From contig CM067081.1 in NCBI GenBank assembly GCA_034008185.1, forward strand, positions 8,245,821-8,309,820: 64,000 nt of DNA. The letters run 5' to 3'. Of this stretch, positions 35,146 to 46,839 are shown one piece after another. Origin of the DNA: Gorsachius magnificus (Eukaryota; Chordata; Aves; Pelecaniformes; Ardeidae). A model generated the notes under the pieces. It did no database searches and had not been told where the DNA came from. It was given only the letters and a program-made list of their open reading frames with translations. Made by a program: the position numbers and the translations under genes. Position 1 is the first letter of the stretch, and the number at the start of each line of letters is the position of its first letter.

Positions 35146-36746
35146 GTTGCTGTATAGAAGGGTAGGCTGATAGTCTACCTTCTGTGCTGATTGTTTTAGG
35201 ATAGATTTGAACCTAGTTTTCCCATCCATGAAATATTTCCATTATTTGTTTAATGCTGACATTGCATCTGGAGTGATTAAAAAAAAAAAAAAAAGGAAAT
35301 AAAAGTGGCACTTACCCTGAAAAATATATTAGGCAGGTCCAGAAATGGTGCAATAACATAAAGGCTTCATTGATTTGATGTAAGAACATCAAATCCTTGA
35401 AGAGATTGACTGAAAACTGTTATGAAGATGCAAAATATTATGACAATCATGCTGTTATTAAACCAAAACAATGCTAATATTTCACTGAGGACAAAGTAAG
35501 TTATGCAGAGTTAGCAGAATTTTCCTTACTGACATAAATCAAAAGTAAGCTATTCTTTACTCTCCAAACCTAAACCTGCCTCAGAATTGACAGTATGGTA
35601 GGGGCAAACAAAGTGAAATCCATTATATGAATTTGAATTCCTTGTTCTACAAAAACACTGTGGAAGATATGCTTAATTAGAAATCCAGACTTTCATGGGA
35701 CAGCAGAAGTCCTTATATATCATTACGAGTTTGGGATTTTTTGCAGTAATATGGCTTATATAAATAAATTATGTAAACACAATACAACTCCTGAAAAAAA
35801 AAGAGAAAAATGTAATTAATTCAGGCATTCCACATTAGTTTATCCTCTGCAGCCTTCTCTCCATAAGTAATCTTTTTATCTAGTTGATCTATCTAATGTG
35901 TATTTATCTTATCAAACAGTACCCAAAAATAGTTTCTAACAAAAACGAGAACTCTTTTAATATAAAGAGCATTCTTTTTAAAGAATTGCCTTGAGAACAA
36001 TGACATAATTCTGAGCCCCTTGCTTGTGAAAATCATTTCTCTTATTTATCAATGAAGCTGATTCACTCAGAATCTGGCTAAACAAACACGTACACATAAG
36101 TGGTAGGGAGTTGTAAGGCGTACATAGGTGAGTTGAGTAGCTATAACACCTTTCCAGTAGATACTGGTATTTCACTATGGAGAAGTTTAACACAGTAAAC
36201 CAGTGCCCTGTGGGAACAGAAAGAGGACATTGTTATAACTTTTTTTCTTAATGTATGTAACTACCGCAACACAAAATGTATAGGTTTATCTGCCGTAACT
36301 ATACTCCTGTTCATACAAATGAGTTGAAAGTTATCGTAATAGCACGGTAAAACCATAAAAGACAAAACTGCTAAACAGAAGATGCAGAGAAACAGAGTCA
36401 AAATATTTAACTTGCAGAAAAATTAGCACTTAAAGTTGAAGCCTAATTCTCATTTATGCATATGCTCCTTTGCACCTGTCTGACAGTGAAGGTAAGAAGA
36501 GCGAAGGGACCATAAATTAAGCTTGCACCTGCACTTGCAACTTGGTTGTGACTGGTTCTCTGGAAATACCCTACTAACTAACACTAATGACCACAGCAAT
36601 GGAAGACCATAAGGGACTATTGGATGTAAAAGCAACCAAAACACATGGCCTGAGCTGAATGTCTCCTGATCCTGCTTTTTTCAATTAAACTCAGTCCTAG
36701 CAATAACTGCCATAAACAAACTACTCCATCATCTTTCCCTCCCTCC

Positions 36747-36828
36747 TTTCCTTCCTTCCTTCCTTCCTTCCTTCCTTCCTTCCTTCCTTCCTTCCTTCCT
36801 TCCTTCCTTCCTTCCTTCCTTCCTTCCC
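36747..36828. repeat. TTCC microsatellite
   Basis: About 20 uninterrupted TTCC units preceded by an imperfect CCCTCC segment. Read on the minus strand it is a GGAA array. Likely length-polymorphic. Confidence 0.97.
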
Positions 36829-39173
36829 CACCTCTACATGACTCCACCTCACAGGTTTAATCCCAGAGGGGTTCCTGTTGGTACCTCTCAATCAGCCTCT
36901 CTCTCTAGAAGAAGGGGGTCAGTGGCAGGATCATAGGGATGAGAGCTGGAAGTAATGAAGAGACTACCTGGGTGAGCTCTTCACGGGGAGAGAAGGAAAA
37001 CCCTGGAAAATGTGCCTGGAGGGACAGCTCTTTGCAAGCATTTTGAATTTACCAGCTGTGCACGTGCCTGACTAGGAAAGAAAAAAATAGAAGGGACTAT
37101 TGCTTGACAGCACTTTTAATTCATCATGAAAAATGGACATCATGCTCCTCCCCCTTCTCCGTCCTCTCACCTGGAGGCACAGGATGGGCAGAGGCATGAA
37201 TACTAGCACAGTTTTATACCCCATACAAGTCTAAAACCTGCAAATGTAATACAAATTTCTATTCATTTCAAAGTACACACTATTTTTAAATGCTTGTTTA
37301 TTTTTTTATTTGTATTTTCTCCTCTGATATTCAAAGATCTTGAGGAAGACTTCTCAGAAATTTACCAGAAATAGATCTGGAAGGAGGAGGATGTTGTTAG
37401 CACTAGAATATTGGCTGAGTGTCCTTAAGATGAGATAAAATGTTAAGTTTTCATAAGAATTTGCAACACTATGCCCCACTTGAAGACAGAGTTTTGGTTC
37501 AGTCACCTAAAGACATATTCAAGTAGGCATAGCTGATGAGAAGCCCACTTGAACTCAATTAGATAGCAATCCTTCCAATAAATAGAATTAGTAGTATTAC
37601 AATTTTAGCAGCATGACACAGATTGGCATAAATTAAACCTATTTATATAATCCACAAATAGCTGTCATAAATTTTAAAAGAAATCTTTGTTATTCTTCAT
37701 TTTATAAACCTGCTTTCTGCATTGCACTGGTACTTCCAGAGAGATTTTTCTAAGCAGTGTGCCAAGCTATATGGTTAGTTATATAGATAGACAGCTTTAA
37801 GCAATTTCTAGAAACACCTTTTTGTATCCTGGACACCTTACAGGGTGTTTTTCAGAAGCCAGGTAGGAGTTAACTGTAGTAAGTTCATACTGTTGTGCAC
37901 TTCATAGATCATTTTTTTAAGCACCACCATGCACATGATTTCCTACATGCATCACCCATGTCCTACCATATACAGTCCATTACCACATAATCACATGATT
38001 CAGTGCAAGGCATTAAATGAGATTTATGTAGAACACACGATGCTCCTTCCTTTTGCTTTCCTAGTTACCTCAGAAAATTTCCATCATGCTTTAAGAAAAA
38101 TGAATCCATGCCGTGAAAAATGCTAGAACAAGCAAACTCTATTTATTATTGCTAATTAGTTTGGATATCTTCAGGCATATATGTGTAAGGCAGTGAATGA
38201 GTATGAGCTTGATACCTTGCAAGTATACAGCTGTATTAAAAGCTTAGCATGCACGGGCAAGACAACTCATTTCTTAAAGTTATTGAATAATGCCTCTGTT
38301 GAAACAGAAATGCTCCACAAAATACCAAAACATTGGCAATAACAGAATGTTACTGACATTGTCTATGTTTTTACATTTATTGGTACCCTATATGTTTTAG
38401 AATCTACAAGACACACTTGACTGGAAATCTCTCTAGTTAATGGGAAAGGACTATAACAGCGAACATAAATAAATAACTTACCTTAACTCTTCCTGTTGGA
38501 AAGACTCAGTTTGATTTCTCATGATATCGGGCACTCATGCCCTGACCTGAACGAAGAAGTCTCCCTGGAAGACATGCTGGGTCCTTCTGGGGCTTCCCTA
38601 CAGGGTTTACAATGACTCTGGGATTCCTTCTACGGGGTTAGGAGTCTTGGTGTGCTGACTCCTGCCTTGAGTCATGATTTCACTTCCATAGGCCCAGCCT
38701 CAGTGAAAACCCAGCTTCCATTTCAAGTAGTTTGGACAACTTTATTCAGCTGAGACAGCCAGCTGTTGGCCTGGGAGATAGAGAGGTTCCTGAAGGAGCT
38801 TCAGCTCTGGAGGCAGAAGTGCTCTGAGTGCTCAGACCTTGAGACCTCCTGGCTCCCAGACTTACCCATGGATTCCTGATGCCACAAGTCCATCTCAGTT
38901 AGCAGTTACCAGATTTGGGCCTCGTATTTTGTCTGGGAATGTAGAGTAGTGAACCCAAAATAAAAATTTAGTGGAGAAATGGGAAATAGTCTGGAAATGT
39001 AGGTTTATACCGCATAAGAATGAAATTAAATTTAAAATACTGAAACTGATGGAAGAATTTCACCACTTGATTCTTGTACCCATCTCAGTCCATCTGTGAT
39101 TCAGCTGAATGTATCTTTTAGAAAGCTGTTCTAGTAAGAATCTAAACTTTTTGATGACCCTCTGTGTTTCTAG

Positions 39174-39265
39174 GGAAATGAATAAACGTCTTACAGAGGA
39201 GCAAGCAAAGAAAACATATGATCGAGCAATTAAATTAGAACAAGAATTTGGAGAATATTTTACAG
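39174..39265 (+). CDS. DLG2: DLG2 GK domain exon 4 ([18 protein letters not shown])
   Basis: This 92-nt exon encodes the completion of Met, then [18 protein letters not shown] and [12 protein letters not shown], plus the first base of Ala. It is the helical lid-like segment of the GK domain. GEYF and [11 protein letters not shown] match DLG2 rather than DLG1 or DLG4. The donor is GTATGT. Confidence 0.97.
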
Positions 39266-40286
39266 GTATGTTTTAATTAAAAAACAGTTTTTCCCCAAGG
39301 TATAGTCTCTTATTACAAAACAACTGGATCAGCTCAGTCTCTGGCCTAGAGTGCATATCAGTATAGTGTGCCCACAGTAAGGACTCCTGGCTTGGGACTA
39401 TGGTTTCCCTGAAACTCAAGGGCAGTTGAGGAACTCAGCTCCTCAGAAGTTTGATGCCCTGAAGGAATAGTTTTGCATGAATTTTATTCCCTCTCTGACA
39501 CAAAACTGCTTTTAATTAAATCAGTAAAAATGTTGCATCGTTGCATAGGTACAGACCAAAGAATTCCTCACTAGCTCAAAGCAAGAACTCAAGCTACAGA
39601 TCATGGGAGGGAAAGAGAAAGGCATCTTCATCCTGACCCGGAAAAGAGCAACATTTAAGACCTGCTCTGGGCCACAGCATTTCCTTTGGACAGGTTTAGG
39701 CAGCTTCCTACTCAGGGAACTGGTATTTGTGGATAGCGCTCAGAAGACCCCAGTTGCCCCTGCACGTGCTGACAGCGCACATAATCTGAACTGCAGTTCC
39801 AGATTTCTGCTGGGGGGGGGAGGGGCAAGGAATTTAAGAGTCTAGACACTGTGCTTTGTATTACAGTTGCTTTATCTTCTGTCACTAGTTAACTTTTGCA
39901 GCCAAGAGTGAGTTTATCATAACTAGGTCAGGAAAAGAATAGGCTGTAAATCTGCTGCTACTCACTGCTGAAGCAGCTTCTAAATCAAATGAAATGTAAA
40001 GCTTGGCTTGCAACAGTGGGAACCTACCATGATGCCTTCCCATGGGATAGAGCTGCTATTCTGTAAACTAACCTAGCTCAGTCGTCTCACTATGAGCGGT
40101 AGGATGGGTCTCTGTCATGGGAAGGTGCCATTGGTTTGAACTTAGTTGCCATCTGCAAGGGTGTGACTTTCCCGTAACCAACACCACCACAGTGTGCTAG
40201 TATTCCTTCTCATCTCATCATTATCTGACACTGGATGCTGTAGAATATTAACAATTAAAAGAAATATTGATGTTTTCTTACTGCAG
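39266..40286 (+). other. DLG2: Last DLG2 intron (1.0 kb)
   Basis: Intron with a short G9 run near 39812-39820. It ends TTTTCTTACTGCAG. No repeat family was recognised. Confidence 0.88.
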
Positions 40287-40393
40287 CTATTGTCCAAGGA
40301 GATAGCTTAGAAGATATATATAATCAATGCAAACTTGTAATTGAAGAACAATCTGGGCCTTTCATCTGGATTCCTTCAAAGGAAAAATTATAA
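40287..40393 (+). CDS. DLG2: DLG2 terminal coding exon with stop codon
   Basis: The coding part of the last exon is 107 nt. It encodes (A)[20 protein letters not shown] followed by [14 protein letters not shown] and the stop TAA at 40391-40393. The ending KEKL is the usual DLG1/DLG2 C-terminus. Ser replaces the Thr I recall in QGDTLEDIY of mammalian DLG2. The six constitutive exons from 29787 to here encode about 210 residues, the normal length for the GK half of the protein. Confidence 0.97.
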
Positions 40394-40774
40394 ATTAGCC
40401 ACTGCACCTCTGATTACTACGGGAGAATATTTAGAAGAAAACTATAATATACTATTTGGAGGCTTTCCTGTTTTTGTTGCATTTATGTTCTTTGCAGTCA
40501 ATGTGAATTTTGATGAATGTACAACACAGTGTTTGAAGCCATGAAGGACACTGATGGGTCAAAGGGTAGGAACAAAAAGACTTCTACCATATAAAGCAAA
40601 TCTGTTGTGTGCTCAGACCACCAGTTGTAGGTACAAACTTTTGACATGGAGACCCTCTGTCAAGGGGAGCTAGCCACCTCCTGTGCCCATGCGGACATTT
40701 TGATCGATTTCAATGGCTGAGCTCAGTGTGTTGATTGCTTTAAAGAGAAGTTCCCAGCTCTTGAACCTCATATA

Positions 40775-40950
40775 GGGCTTGATCCTGCAAGGCGCTCAGC
40801 ACTTGGCCCCAATTCCTACACATGAGTAGCCCGTTGGCTTGGAGTCACTTGTGATCCTTCCCCTGTGCCGTTCAGTCCCATCAATTCCAGTAGGATTATT
40901 CATGTGCTCAAAGCTAAGCACGGGCTTAAACATTTTGCTAGATCAGGGCC
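40775..40950. mobile_element. Palindromic MITE-like archosaur repeat in the DLG2 3' UTR
   Basis: The left end GGGCTTGATCCTGCAAGG is the approximate inverse of the right end TTTTGCTAGATCAGGGCC (12 of 18 positions). Inner arms starting CACATGA mirror TCATGTG. This fits a family of long-hairpin, non-autonomous elements I remember from turtle, crocodilian and bird DNA, with ends of the type GGGCCTGATCCTGCAA. The copy begins 382 nt after the stop codon and is diverged, so it is old. Confidence 0.7.
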
Positions 40951-41410
40951 ACATGCACCTTGCAAAATCAAGCTCAGAGTACTTGGTCCACTTCCTACTG
41001 AAGTCATTGGTAGGACACTCCTTGACTTGACTGGGAGGTGGATCCTATTCTAAGCTTGTCATTGCACATTTGTAGTTGGTACACCTCGACTTCGGTAACT
41101 ATGCACATCCTTTGATTTCTGAAACCAAGTCAAGCATTTCTTTTTTCCCCTTTGGAAACACTATTGCATCAGGAACTAATAACAACATAGTTTATTTTAA
41201 TGGAGTTTGGGGGTGGGAGAGGATGGAAGCATTTCACATCACACACACATGCACACAAACGCATTCCCATGTGGACACACAGATGTATGAGGATTCACAG
41301 CACCTATATTGACAAGGAGGGATACAACTGGGAAAAGCTTTAAAATTTTTGATTGTCTATTTTATCATTTATATTGATAGAAGGCACTTAAAGATGGAAT
41401 AATTTATAAA

Positions 41411-41416
41411 AATAAA
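41411..41416 (+). promoter_or_regulatory. Candidate proximal poly(A) signal AATAAA
   Basis: A canonical hexamer about 1.0 kb after the stop codon, within AT-rich sequence and followed by T/G-rich sequence (TTTTTGTGAG near 41460). A plausible short 3' UTR end. Confidence 0.35.
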
Positions 41417-43070
41417 AATATATTGATGTATAGAAACTAATTTCTATAGGTAAAAATGTTTTTGTGAGATATTTTGTAAAGATTAATTAATTGAAAGATT
41501 AAATATTTACACCCTTGTGCGACTGTAAAATGTAAAGAGGACCATCAAGTTGCATTATCCCATTTCCATAACAGATTGTCTATTCTTAATGACAAGCAAG
41601 ATAATTCCTTAAATTGTAGTTGTCAGCTTATTTTTTCTCTCAATTTAATCCTCTCCCTTACCTCTATTTAATCACGATGGACTCCTGTGGCAAGATCTCT
41701 TGAACTGACTGCCCTGTAGGACCTTTTCTGAAAAGGATAATGCATCTTTAAATTGAAATGGATGATTTTTCAGAAGCAAAATGTCAGTGCTTGAAGGCAG
41801 TTAATAATTTCTCTCTTGGAGGGAGTCACACTTCACCCCCAAATGTTTTATAATTCTTCCTGTGTTCTTTAAAGGAAATACCAAAAGCATTTGATCTTTC
41901 CTCTCTTTGTAGGCAGGCAGGTCACCAACTAACTTGTATCTTCATTCATTTCACAGTCAACAAGGGTCTTAAAAGCAAAAACTGAGGCAATGGATATTTG
42001 TGAGGGATTTGGGGAAAGTCTGTGGAATTGCAGTTTGGGGTGCATGGAAGGGGACAGGGAGGTAGCTTTTCTCATTTCACATTGCCCTTCCTTTGTACAG
42101 AGATGTCATTCTTCACTCTGACACACAAGGGGAAAACTGCAAGAGATATTATGATAGGAAACTGAACTGCCTTTGCTGCTGCTGGACCAAGTTTTCTATA
42201 AAAACCCATGCTCTCCTGCCTGCTGCGCTGCAGGAGGCCAATAACTATTAGCTGGTGGCTACAGCAACCCTAATGTTTAAGGACGTTATAAGGGCAAATG
42301 CTAAATAGACTCCTCAGTTACTTGTCTATTTGAAGCTTACATTTCTACACCCTGTCAAGCTGACAGGTATATCCAGCCAACCTCCACAGAGAGCACGACT
42401 AGCTGGATGTTTGTATTATAGCCACCAGTGGTGACAGGGTTAAAAATATGGGCGTTTTAGTGGCCCTGAGGTGGCCTCACTTACTGCCCTACTATGGTAA
42501 CTTTGAGAAGTTCACACTTCTTTTACTATTTTTCTTGCCTGGCCAGCGCAGATTTATAAACAAGGGTTTCAGTTAAGTCTCCAAAAGAGCTTTGTAACCA
42601 GAAGGGCTAGAAACTTTTTTTAACAAAATATAAAATGAATGAAAGCTTTGGTTTTGGATAATTCTGCAGAAATCCACAGAGTGACCCCAGATCTTTGGAA
42701 GCCATGGATTTTTCCATGCTGGCAAAGTACTATTGCCCCAGGTTGGGAAATAGCCCACCAGACCTGAAAATCCAAGTATCCTACAGCAGGAACTTCATTC
42801 TAATTTTCAGCTCTGTTTTTAAGCAATCAATCACATCTGCTTCTTTGTTTCTTAGTTCAGCATGCAGCCTTTTACGGTACTATCCTACTAGTAACTGTTT
42901 TGCTTTGTCACGTGCTGTGCTTTACGGTGAACAGTAACACTATGGCTGAGTACAATCAATTTTTCCATCAGTCCTTGGTTACTGTAGTAACATTATTTAT
43001 TTTTCCCTGTCTGTTGTTTGTGCTTCCAGTTTAGAGTTGCCATTGCACTTCTTTTTTTTTTTTTTTTTTA

Positions 43071-43076
43071 AATAAA
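43071..43076 (+). promoter_or_regulatory. Candidate poly(A) signal AATAAA
   Basis: A canonical hexamer just after a long T run (about 43052-43069). It could be a real signal or part of simple sequence. Confidence 0.2.
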
Positions 43077-43778
43077 ACATATATTTAAAAACAATTCACC
43101 AAGAGAAGCAGTAAGAGGTCTTATTTCCCTTAGGACTTGTACTCTCATTTGTTTTGTGCGTTGACGTTTTGCGTTTCATGTTTCAGCATCCTCAGAGCTG
43201 CAGTTCTTTTTTGCATTGCAGCTGTTCAGATCATACTGGGTGGTAGTGGGAGGAGGAAGAGAAACATAAGATTCATGCAAAATTACATCTGGTGCAAAAA
43301 AAAAAAACCAAACAAAGAAGTCCAAACTCACAACCCACAGCAATTGGCGCCTGAGACCATATTGGTGCTAACACAGCTTAGCGTAATCAGATTCTTTTTC
43401 TGTCCATGTAAAAGACTTGCAAGTGTCTAAACATGAGACAAATGCAAATGCTGGACCCCTTAGGAAAAGTGCCAGATCACACCCCTGGTGCTATTTCTCA
43501 TGTTCTGGCACAGTGTGTAGCACCGCAGGGTCTAAGCAGAACCAAAATTATCACAGCTTTTTGTCCACCCATGAATGATCACAACAACATCTCGCTAGCT
43601 TTGTGCAGATGTGCAATATTACAACCGATTTCTTTCTCCTTGCCACAGAGCATCTTCCATGCACTGACTCATTGAGAGCTTGCTAACAGGGCTCAGTGAA
43701 ACGGCACTCTTCGCTGGTCTCACGGTCTGACCATCAGCCAGTGAAAGAGCCTCTTTCTTGCTTAATTCCCCCTTCCTA

Positions 43779-44000
43779 CTGTGCTGGTTTTGGCTGGGAT
43801 AGAGTCAATTTTCTTCAGAGGTACCCTGTCCATGCTAGCGCTTTGTAATTTCTTTGGTAGTAAAGGTTGTTTCTAGATAAATATTCTGTGGTGTAATTGT
43901 GTTTGTAGCTAGCATGGTTTGATGCTCCGGTGTGGATAGGGTCCTAGGAACCACCTTGTGAAAGTCAAGGATAAGAAATCTCTCCGTTGCACTGAAATTT
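43779..44000 (+). mobile_element. Possible avian LTR-derived fragment
   Basis: GTGCTGGTTTTGGCTGGGAT, AGAGTCAATTTTCTTC is very close to the start of a widespread bird endogenous-retrovirus LTR that I recognise. The similarity fades after about 43820, so the extent is uncertain. Confidence 0.4.
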
Positions 44001-44637
44001 CAAATCCTCATCCTGGAGAGCACTATTGAACTTGAGCTAATAACCACTACGAGCCAGCGACAGTGTCCTAGTTATACAATGTCCACCTACCTATTTACAT
44101 CAGTTTTCTATGGAGAAATTGTTGGTGTTACACTTTCACTGTTAGGTGCTCATCAGCACTCAGTCAAATTGTATTTTTGCTTTGGTTTTCTTATCTTTTC
44201 TTTTTCAAATTGTATCCCTGACCAGGGGATTCAGTGAGTGACAACACACTGGGATATTTTGTAGGACAAACGGTGTTAATTAAAAAAAGTCTCAATCTTC
44301 TTTTCAAGCTGCAGATTCAAAGCCATAATATCTGCCGTGTTCACAGAAAGTGGTCTTTTACCCTTCACAGCTTTTAGTCTCAACATTTTTCTCGGGAACA
44401 TTTTGTCTGCCATGTTATGCATGCGGTTCACTGTGCAACTGCATTCATCTCCTCAGCCCATGCCTTGGTGGAATAAATGTATTTTCTTATTCCGTTAAAA
44501 ATCAGACATCTTGTCTACTAGTTCAGAAGTAAGAATGAGGTTGTCAGTACATTAAAAAAAAAAAAGGTTCCCATTTTAGGGCACAAATCAGCATCAAAGC
44601 TAACAGCAAATAACATCTAAAATCTATTCGACACATA

Positions 44638-45010
44638 GCTAGCCTAGATCTTCAGCTGGTGTAAATCACGGTCATGCCCTAAATTTCAGTGGAGTCCATC
44701 CCATTTACACCACCTGAAGTTACACATCCGTCTTCCCCATTACACCAGTATTTTAGTGTTACTGTAAAACACCAAGGCCACATGATTAAACAGCAGCTCG
44801 GCACTTTCCATCATTATTTACTGCTTATATTACTGTAGCACCCAGAGGGCCAAGTCATGGACCAAGATCCTTTTGAGGTAGGTGCTGTGAAATTGCTGAA
44901 CAAAAAGACACCCCATGGGCCAAATGCTGTGGCCGGATTTTCAGAAGGCTTCAGCCCAACTGACATCTCACCAAGAGCAATAGGAACCACTACCCCGTTG
45001 GCCCTTTTGA
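44638..45010. mobile_element. Cluster of archosaur/amniote interspersed repeats
   Basis: Near 44650 CTTCAGCTGGTGTAAAT is mirrored by ATTTACACCACCTGAAG at 44703-44719 (16 of 17 complementary), the arms of a second palindromic family. From about 44825, TTACTGTAGCACCCAGAGG and ACAAAAAGACACCCC resemble another common reptile/bird repeat. GGCCGGATTTTCAGAAGG at about 44931 resembles a third. Confidence 0.6.
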
Positions 45011-45173
45011 GACTGTCTTTAAGGTGAGGAGCATGAGATGTGACCCATCATCCCTCACACCGCATTAGCAGCTTATGGCGCCTGGCCCAGACCTACAGCG
45101 CAGGCAACTTGCCCTGGTGTAAAAACAGCATTCCTGGGGATGGGCGGTAGCCAGCATCCTAGGCAAGATCTTT

Positions 45174-45224
45174 GGGGGGGGGGGGGGGGGGGGAAAGTTA
45201 AAAAAAAAAAAAAAAAAAAAAAAA
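45174..45224. repeat. G20 tract followed by A25 tract
   Basis: A run of 20 G (45174-45193), the spacer AAAGTT, then 25 A (45200-45224). The G tract can form quadruplex-type structures and is difficult to sequence, so its exact length is uncertain. Confidence 0.9.
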
Positions 45225-45506
45225 GGCAACACTGTTGGCTCTTAGTGGGATAGCAACCTTTTAATTTCTGGATTTGTGTTCCTAAATTTGAATTGGCCAG
45301 CCCGAAATTCCGAGTGCAGCAGCCTGTACTCAGCGGGCAGCTCCATCCGGCAGGCTGGCCGGCGCGCGTCTCTTTAGCAGGATGTTTCTCAGTCCAGCTG
45401 CAGTGTGGGGAACTCAGAATCTGAACTGGAGTTTACAAAATACCCTGTCCAGCTTACACTCCTGTTATGTGTAAATACTCTGCGCATCCATTCCATTTGT
45501 GTAAAG

Positions 45507-45512
45507 AATAAA
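45507..45512 (+). promoter_or_regulatory. Candidate distal poly(A) signal AATAAA with upstream Pumilio-type element
   Basis: A canonical hexamer followed by TGTGTCCTTG-like sequence about 45 nt downstream. A TGTAAATA element, matching the Pumilio consensus UGUANAUA, lies at 45470-45477. Together these look like the end of a long neuronal 3' UTR; this is inference. Confidence 0.35.
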
Positions 45513-46839
45513 GCACACACAATTATAAAAATTAAGATGTATATTTCATACTAGCTGTGTCCTTGCTTATTTATTCCAGTCCAAGCTCTCAGCTGTGGTT
45601 CAGTTGTAAATGCTTGATAGAGTGTTTATAAATATGTCATGAATTTTATTATAAAATATTAATATTAAAGCATTTTTACAGTTTATAGCAAATGGCTTCT
45701 TCACAAAGCATAATTTGTCTTTTTTCCTTAAAGCACAATAGTAAAAGAGAATGAATATGCTCTTAATATGTCCTGAGACACTATCACATCTATCACACAA
45801 GACAGACACGAGTCTGGAATTGGGATGGTGGTTTCAAAAACAACTGATGATACGGAAACTTTTTTCTTTCTTGCACTTTTTTTTCTTTTTGACTTCACAT
45901 TGACAGAGAAGTTACCACCAAGAAGATTCACTCTGGTGAAGTACTGCCACTTTCTCCTTACCACACTTATGGTGTGTATTGGGTATCATCAGCATCTTGG
46001 CGAATAATTATTAGAATATTTTTTTTAATTATTGTTCCATGTTTCTGACATCACAGCACAGCCATTGGGATAAGGACTGTAATTATTACATGCTTGTAAG
46101 CAACTCAGTGGAGCATAAACTTCAGTTGTGCTACGAGGTCCCAACAGCCCAAGAACCTGGGGTTTTGGCCATCCCAGGAATGTCTTTGCAGATGGCTTGT
46201 GGGCTCCAGGGAGGCCATGTGAACATTGTCAGTCTCCAGCAGAAGCAGAAATATGACATGGATGCTGCTTTTGACACACAGAGAGTGCCAAATTCAGTCT
46301 GCAGAGGACCATGGAGCCTCCATATGGCTCTGGGAACCACAACCAACACTATAGGGAGAAAAACTCTGGCCACAGAGTTTTATATGCATAATCACAAGGA
46401 TGGTTAATCGTCTAAAAATGCATCGTGATGCTTTAGACTTCTCCAATAGATTCAGAAGAGGGAGAAGATCCAAACAACAGTTCACATTGATATGCAGATG
46501 AGCACATCTTAGGGGAAAAAAAAGTTAGCAAGTTGTTTTTGAGATGCCAGCCTGTTTACTGAGAGATTTTTCACAGCAGCAAGTTACTGCTCCAACAAAC
46601 TTAGCAACAAAGTGAAGTTGCTTTCCTGAGCAGCACCATACAAAGCAGTCTGTAGGTGGGCTCTTCATTACAGAGCAGCATCTCTTATTAAAGTACTTTC
46701 TCCTTCATCCTGTCTCTAGGCAAACCTGAGCTAATTCCCCAGACTATATTCTGCAAAAACAAGAGAAACTTGGAAAGCAATCTTTATAAAATGCCTGGGA
46801 AGCAGTAAATACTTAAATTTGCAGGAACCTAGACATGAC

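Larger units (their letters stand above)
33294..39173 (+). other. DLG2: DLG2 intron (5.9 kb) with old CR1 and TTCC microsatellite
   Basis: The intron holds a strongly diverged plus-strand CR1 (about 34120-35145), a long TTCC microsatellite (36747-36828) and short A runs. A GC-richer segment at about 38520-38900 upstream of the next exon was not recognised. The acceptor is GTTTCTAG. Confidence 0.85.
16846..40393 (+). other. DLG2: DLG2 gene, 3' portion (HOOK linker and GK domain exons)
   Basis: The nine exons listed separately belong to one gene. Translated in splice phase they give the C-terminal HOOK linker and guanylate kinase-like domain of a DLG-family MAGUK. DLG2 is chosen over DLG1, DLG3 and DLG4 because of paralogue-specific residues as I recall them: [61 protein letters not shown] and the terminal [13 protein letters not shown]2 is a postsynaptic scaffold that clusters NMDA receptors and potassium channels through its PDZ domains. 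Its GK domain binds phosphopeptide partners such as GKAP/SAPAP and does not act as a kinase. All introns begin with GT and end with AG. The PDZ and SH3 exons are not visible in this window. There is no frameshift or internal stop in the six constitutive exons, so the gene looks intact. Confidence 0.97.
40394..45530 (+). other. DLG2: Probable DLG2 3' UTR and downstream flank
   Basis: This is non-coding sequence after the stop codon. Candidate poly(A) signals AATAAA occur at 41411, 43071 and 45507, so several UTR lengths are possible. A palindromic repeat lies at 40775-40950, an AT-rich block at 41340-41530, possible LTR-derived sequence near 43781, archosaur repeats at 44640-45010 and a G/A homopolymer pair at 45174-45224. 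The true transcript end cannot be fixed without RNA data. Confidence 0.5.

Noticed and set aside
36617..36847. Open frame with a repeated KEGR motif
   Set aside because: It is simply the translation of the TTCC microsatellite on the minus strand.
38520..38900. GC-richer block before the exon at 39174 as a possible extra exon
   Set aside because: No open frame with proper splice sites and phase was found, and the flanking exons already join in phase (2 to 2) without it.
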